A stretch of DNA of 29,631 nucleotides, from positions 1 to 29,631 of the forward strand of contig JARBJD010000602.1 of assembly GCA_033064195.1 (NCBI GenBank), in the 5' to 3' direction. Source of the DNA: Blattamonas nauphoetae. Its lineage: Eukaryota; Preaxostyla; Oxymonadida. Positions 26,175 to 29,631 of the stretch are shown in pieces (positions within the stretch are counted from its first letter, which is position 1; the number at the start of each line of letters is the position of its first letter). The translations under genes were made by a program, and so were the position numbers. The notes beneath the pieces were generated by a model. That model did not search any database, was not told the DNA's origin, and saw only the letters and a program-made list of their open reading frames with translations.

Positions 26175-27480
26175 CCACGGAGCAGAGGCATGGTGAAATG
26201 GAGTGACATTGTTGGAAAAGAATATATTGACAGATCAATTGGCATAAGGAATTGATGAGTCTTCACTAGTGCGATTGGTGTCAACGTGTCAATGGAAAAA
26301 TCGGGTATTTTATTTTATTTATTTTTTCAGAGGTCCACAGGTCCACAAGTCCACAAGTCCACATTGTACACTTGTACGCATCACATTAATGGCTTTTACA
26401 ATCAAAACAATATCTTTTATTTTTATATTTGTCAACTGTCATTATACAATATGAAGAAAATTGTGGCATCAAAAGTAAAAGTCCACATAATTAAAATGAA
26501 AATGTAATATTCAGCTGTGAGCAATATCAAAAATGACCTCATACAATCAAACCAATATCTTCTTTATTATCTTTGTCAACAGTCAATCTAAAATATGAAG
26601 AAAATTGTGGAATCAAAAGTAAAAGTCCACAAACACAAAACTGATTTATGTAATATGCCAGCTTTGAGCCCAAAAAAGTTCTTTCAAAAATATCCATCTA
26701 AATTCTAACTAGTCAGTGGACATGTGGACCTGTGAATATTTTTATTGGCAGTTGAAAAAGAGACACATAGAGTATAATGATTTGTTCGTATATACCCATG
26801 TCTGTGGCCATGTGGACTTGTGGACCTGTGGACCTCCTAAAAATAAATAAAATAAAATACGATTTTTCCATTGACACGTTGACACCAATAGCATTAGGAA
26901 ACAACCCCAAATGATCGTGCCAATTGATCTGTCAATATATTCTTTTCCACCAATAGCCTACTATTCTCCCATTACCAATGTGGACATGTGGACCTGTGGA
27001 TATTTTTATTGCCAGTTGAAAAGAGACACATAGAGTATAGTGATTTGATTGTATATAGACATTTCTGTGGACATGTGGACTTGTGGACCTGTGGACCTCC
27101 CAAAAATAAATAAAATAAAAGTCCCGATTTTTCCATTGACACGTTGACACCAATAGCATTATGAACAACCATCAATTCCTTATACCGATTGATCTGTCAA
27201 CATATTCTTTTCCAACAAAGTTCCTCCATTTCACCATGCCTCTGCTCTGTGGACTTTTCACCAGTGAGCATTTTTCACAGTTGACAAAGATAAAAATAAA
27301 AATATTGATTTATTGTATTTAACCATTTTGTACAAAGTGGACATGTGGACTTGTGGACCTGTGGACCTCCCAAAAATAAACAAAATAAAAGTCCCGATTT
27401 TTCCATTGACACGTTGACACCAATAACACTTATGAACAACCACCAATTCCTCACAATTCCACTGTCAATGCTGTCCATTC
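26175..27480. repeat. GTCCAC-rich repeats of about 265 bp, three tandem plus one inverted copy
   Basis: A unit containing GGTGTCAACGTGTCAATGG, AAAAATCGGG, a T-rich ATTTTATTTTATTTATTTTT run and a run of GGTCCACAAG-type 10-mers occurs in plus orientation at about 26277. In minus orientation it occurs near 26890, 27152 and 27422 (spacing about 265-270 bp). The outer parts also match: the block around 26180-26270 (GAGCAGAGGCATGGTGAAAT) pairs with the reverse complement of about 27170-27250. The whole interval is therefore an imperfect large inverted repeat with a tandem array inside. Frames through the copies all read IGVNVSMEKS-like peptides, which I take as a by-product. It starts 55 bp after the primase-helicase stop. 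Confidence 0.75.
26398..26672 (+). repeat. Direct repeat, about 140 bp, two copies
   Basis: ACAATCAAA(A/C)CAATATCTT opens both copies, at about 26398 and 26543. Both also contain TATGAAGAAAATTGTGG and CAAAAGTAAAAGTCCACA. The pair lies inside the larger inverted repeat, between the plus copy and the minus copies. Confidence 0.7.
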
Positions 27481-27544
27481 AACAAATCCTGTTCACCTAT
27501 TCCACCCCAATCCTTTTCCAAAACACAAATCTCGATATGTAATA

Positions 27545-27900
27545 CGCACATCAGCTCCTGAGTCATCAATGTCCACACAATCATGTCTCCTCAACAATGC
27601 CCACTCAACAATGTCAAATCAACACTGTCCACACAATCATGTCTCCTCAATCATGTCTCTTCACCAACCCACATTTCCACTCATGACGTATTTCAACATC
27701 AATGTCTCCTCATCAATACCCCACTCAACCATGCCACCTCATCAATGCCACTCAACCATGTCCACATCCCCCTCATCAATATCACTCAACAATGCCACTC
27801 ATCAATATCCCAACATCAATATCCCAACATCAATGCCTCCTTCACCCGTCCCAATCTCTTCACAATGCCCAATCATCCTTATCTTTCCACCTAACCCTAT
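27545..27900. repeat. Low-complexity CTCA(A/T)CAATG repeats
   Basis: Short degenerate units of 10-15 bp (CTCAACAATG, CCTCATCAATG, CCCAACATCAAT). There is a larger duplication of TGTCCACACAATCATGTC at about 27569 and 27628. Frames stay open across it only because the units lack stops in some phases. No gene is called. Confidence 0.65.
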
Positions 27901-27985
27901 ACTTTTCACCTATGCCTAATCACCCTTGTCTGCCACCTATTTCCCTACACTTATTCTTATCAACTACTCAACCACCACCCTATAT

Positions 27986-28091
27986 CTCTGGCCTGGCCTA
28001 CCGTGTTTTCCATTGATTGAAGATCTCGTACCCATCATTGGTACCCCAGGCCAGTGGCTGGCACGTCTTTCTGGAAAAAGGTAGGCCAGAG
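27986..28091. repeat. Imperfect inverted repeat
   Basis: CTCTGGCCTGGCCTACC (27986-28002) pairs with GGTAGGCCAGAG (28080-28091), with a further CCAGGCCAGTGGCTGGC in between. It could be a structured RNA, a small transposon remnant or chance. No tRNA fold with the usual A and B boxes is visible. Confidence 0.4.
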
Positions 28092-28698
28092 CAAATGACA
28101 ACACTATATTTTTCTGTGAGAATTCAAAACATGATTCCAGATTTCCGTCAAGAAGAAAATTAAGATGTCGAGATGACATGATGATTTCAAGAAGTGAAGC
28201 GAAGAGTGTGCGAAAAGCTTTTGGAGAATATGGTGTTTGTAATTGGCTACTTCAGATACGGTACACCTCCTTTTCTTTTCAGGATTGGCTTGGCATGAGA
28301 GTGAGAGATTGATGGTGACTGAAACAGAGGGACGACGAAGAGTGATCGCAAATCGGAACGGCAGCGAGAGATTGCGAAAACACGATGTTGCACTCCGCCC
28401 GTCATATGTTTGCAGATTCGTCTTCCAATCCGACAATCAGCTTCGAGATCTTCGATGTTTTTGTTTCTCTGCCTCCCCAACATGCTGTCCCTGTTTTCCT
28501 TGCAGAAATCGTCGCATGTTCCCGTGTCGATAAAATGGGCAGGGACAGCCCGAAATAAAATGAATTAGATAATGCGGTGGATGTAAAAACAGCTGAGCGA
28601 CATCGGAGGAGATGATGGGAGAGTTTTGGGGATGAAGTTTGTTGCATGTCCGGAACCATCGAAGTTTGAAAGTGCTTCCAGTTTTGATGATGAAGTCC
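28092..28698. other. Flank without recognised gene
   Basis: Overlapping short frames on both strands (for example 28243-28533 plus, 28104-28436 minus) give peptides without consistent features. Nothing else is seen. Confidence 0.35.
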
Positions 28699-28965
28699 TC
28701 AAGTAGATTTCAATCGCATCTGCCCCATTTTGGACAATTGTTTGGAACCGAGATTGTTGGAGGAGTTAAAACTACATTTTTCATCGATACTTCTCGGAAT
28801 CGATTCAAACTTCATCAGTCGGCTGTTTATTATTCCGAACTGTTCTGCCATCTGCTTTGCCATGTTGGATATTGTTGTAAGTTCGTCAATTTGTTCGTTC
28901 AGGTCATTTGTTGGATCTCCATCGTGAACATTTTGACGAGTTGGGTGTGTTTCTTTTATTTGCAT
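28699..28965 (-). CDS. Possible small host gene or exon, coiled-coil type (88 aa)
   Basis: From an ATG at 28963-28965 the frame reads MQIKETHPTRQNVHDGDPTN and continues with NEQIDELTTISNMAKQMAEQ, an acidic helical stretch that could form a coiled coil. It ends in a basic SKQLSKMGQMRLKST tail. The balanced composition looks more protein-like than the opposite-strand frame over the same bases. The frame continues a little upstream without an ATG, through a pyrimidine-rich stretch ending TTTGTTAG that could be a splice acceptor. No family is recognised, and it may instead be a chance frame. Confidence 0.3.
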   Translation of the reverse strand: MQIKETHPTRQNVHDGDPTNDLNEQIDELTTISNMAKQMAEQFGIINSRLMKFESIPRSIDEKCSFNSSNNLGSKQLSKMGQMRLKST

Positions 28966-29504
28966 CTCACCAGGCCAGGCATTCTGGACCAATGCTAACA
29001 AATTGGATTTGAGAGACAACGGCAGGTGAGGAAGGAGTTAAAATAAACAAACCGTCAGTCAACTGAACTAGGAGACGAGACAAGGAGGGAGGGACGGATA
29101 TCAAGGCCGCATGATTCAGCTATCGCACAACGAGTTGGAGTTCATCCAGATCTGACAGGAACCACAAGACACGAGCAAGAGTTGTAAAGTAAAATACAAA
29201 AAACTCATCGAGAGAAAATCGATAGTATAACAGAAAGGAATAAGGAGAAGGGATGTTGATGGAGGTTAAACCTAGTTTAAAAGTGTCGAATCTGAGGGAT
29301 TGGCAAGTTCTTTTCAGATGAATTCCGAAGCGATGAACAATATCTCTTCATCTTTTTTCCTGAATCCACATATAGAACAGACAATGGAAATGAGGAATCA
29401 AGGACATTCATGAACAATTCAGAGGAAGAAGGAAGAACACAATGATGATGAGAGGTGAAGACACACAATATCAATGGATTTGTTGTGGAGAGAGACTTTG
29501 ATCA
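28966..29504. other. Flank without recognised gene
   Basis: A/G-rich on the plus strand, with no convincing frame on either strand and no motif recognised. It would be the 3' region of the partial gene at 29505-29631 if that call is right. Confidence 0.3.
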
Positions 29505-29631
29505 TCAGGAGGGTGGAAGTCGATTGAAGAGGCTGTGCGCAAACGAGTGAAACATCTGAACGATCAATCCCCACAACTCGTTCAGCTCAACATTGAACCT
29601 GGGATGTTCGTCGTCTTCTTTTCCTTCTTCA
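29505..29631 (-). CDS. C-terminal end of a host gene, partial (about 41 aa)
   Basis: The minus-strand frame is open from the window edge to a TGA at 29505-29507. It reads EEGKEDDEHPRFNVELNELW and then an amphipathic stretch, LIVQMFHSFAHSLFNRLPPS. The acidic-then-amphipathic pattern and balanced composition look like real coding sequence, but only the last codons are in view, so no function can be given. Confidence 0.3.
   Translation of the reverse strand, partial: EEGKEDDEHPRFNVELNELWGLIVQMFHSFAHSLFNRLPPS

Noticed and set aside
26269-27542. A family of short frames encoding IGVNVSMEKS...GGPQVHKST peptides
   Set aside because: They recur because the DNA repeats recur; the frames differ in length and lack consistent starts.
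27545-27900. Possible CRISPR array or repeat-protein gene
   Set aside because: The units are too short, irregular and without unique spacers. The setting is eukaryotic. The open frames are a by-product of a low-complexity repeat.
27986-28091. tRNA gene
   Set aside because: The stem is suggestive but no A box, B box or cloverleaf spacing is visible.
1-29631. Trichomonad host, because Polintons are abundant there
   Set aside because: The T-rich start motif does not match the trichomonad initiator as I know it, and the flanks show no gene that would place the host.

Overview
The window is eukaryotic nuclear DNA, probably from a protist; I cannot place the host more closely. It is dominated by one old virus-like element of the Polinton/Maverick (Polinton-like virus) class. 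The evidence is a protein-primed family B DNA polymerase, an rve-type integrase, a FtsK/HerA-type packaging ATPase and capsid-type proteins, held between kilobase-long inverted arms. No bacterial operon or ribosome-binding-site signals were seen. Standard stop codons fit all the genes.

Layout. 1-606: a degenerate tandem repeat of unknown origin. 607-669 and 5308-7747: the left inverted arm, carrying a partial copy of a primase-helicase gene on the minus strand. This arm is split by a 4,635-bp DNA transposon (670-5304) with about 53-bp terminal inverted repeats and a 3-bp TAA target duplication, which fits PIF/Harbinger. That transposon holds decayed fragments that may derive from a host P5-type ATPase gene. 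7797-22668: the element's core. A minus-strand cluster (about 15004 down to 8648) holds the virion genes: a protein with a DxDxDG calcium-type loop, an unknown protein, two short 'MAPG' proteins, two tandem paralogous capsid-type proteins and a small decayed gene. An S74-chaperone (fibre-type) gene runs toward them. A plus-strand cluster holds the ATPase, a small gene, the polymerase and the integrase, with one small minus-strand gene between. 22757-25275: the matching right arm. The right primase-helicase gene runs on to 26119. 26175-27480: GTCCAC-rich repeats of about 265 bp in tandem and inverted copies. 27545-27900: low-complexity repeat. 28000-29631: flank, with a possible small gene and the end of another on the minus strand.

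How it would have worked. The AEP primase/SF3 helicase and the polymerase would copy the DNA, the integrase would insert it, the ATPase would package it, and the capsid-type proteins, MAPG proteins and S74 fibre would make the particle. Nearly every core gene has a T-rich motif ending in TAA-ATG right at its start, which looks like a shared late-type promoter. The element is a fossil: polymerase, integrase, ATPase and several small genes are open, but the capsid-type, fibre and primase-helicase genes are broken, with very roughly ten small breaks in all plus the transposon insertion.

Most notable: (i) a family B polymerase with an HNH-nuclease-like domain between its exonuclease and polymerase parts; (ii) an AEP-SF3 primase-helicase lying in the inverted arms, so the polymerase and a virophage-style replicase share one element; (iii) an S74 intramolecular-chaperone fibre; (iv) a duplicated capsid-type gene; (v) a TIR transposon inside one arm, with the other arm serving as a built-in empty site.
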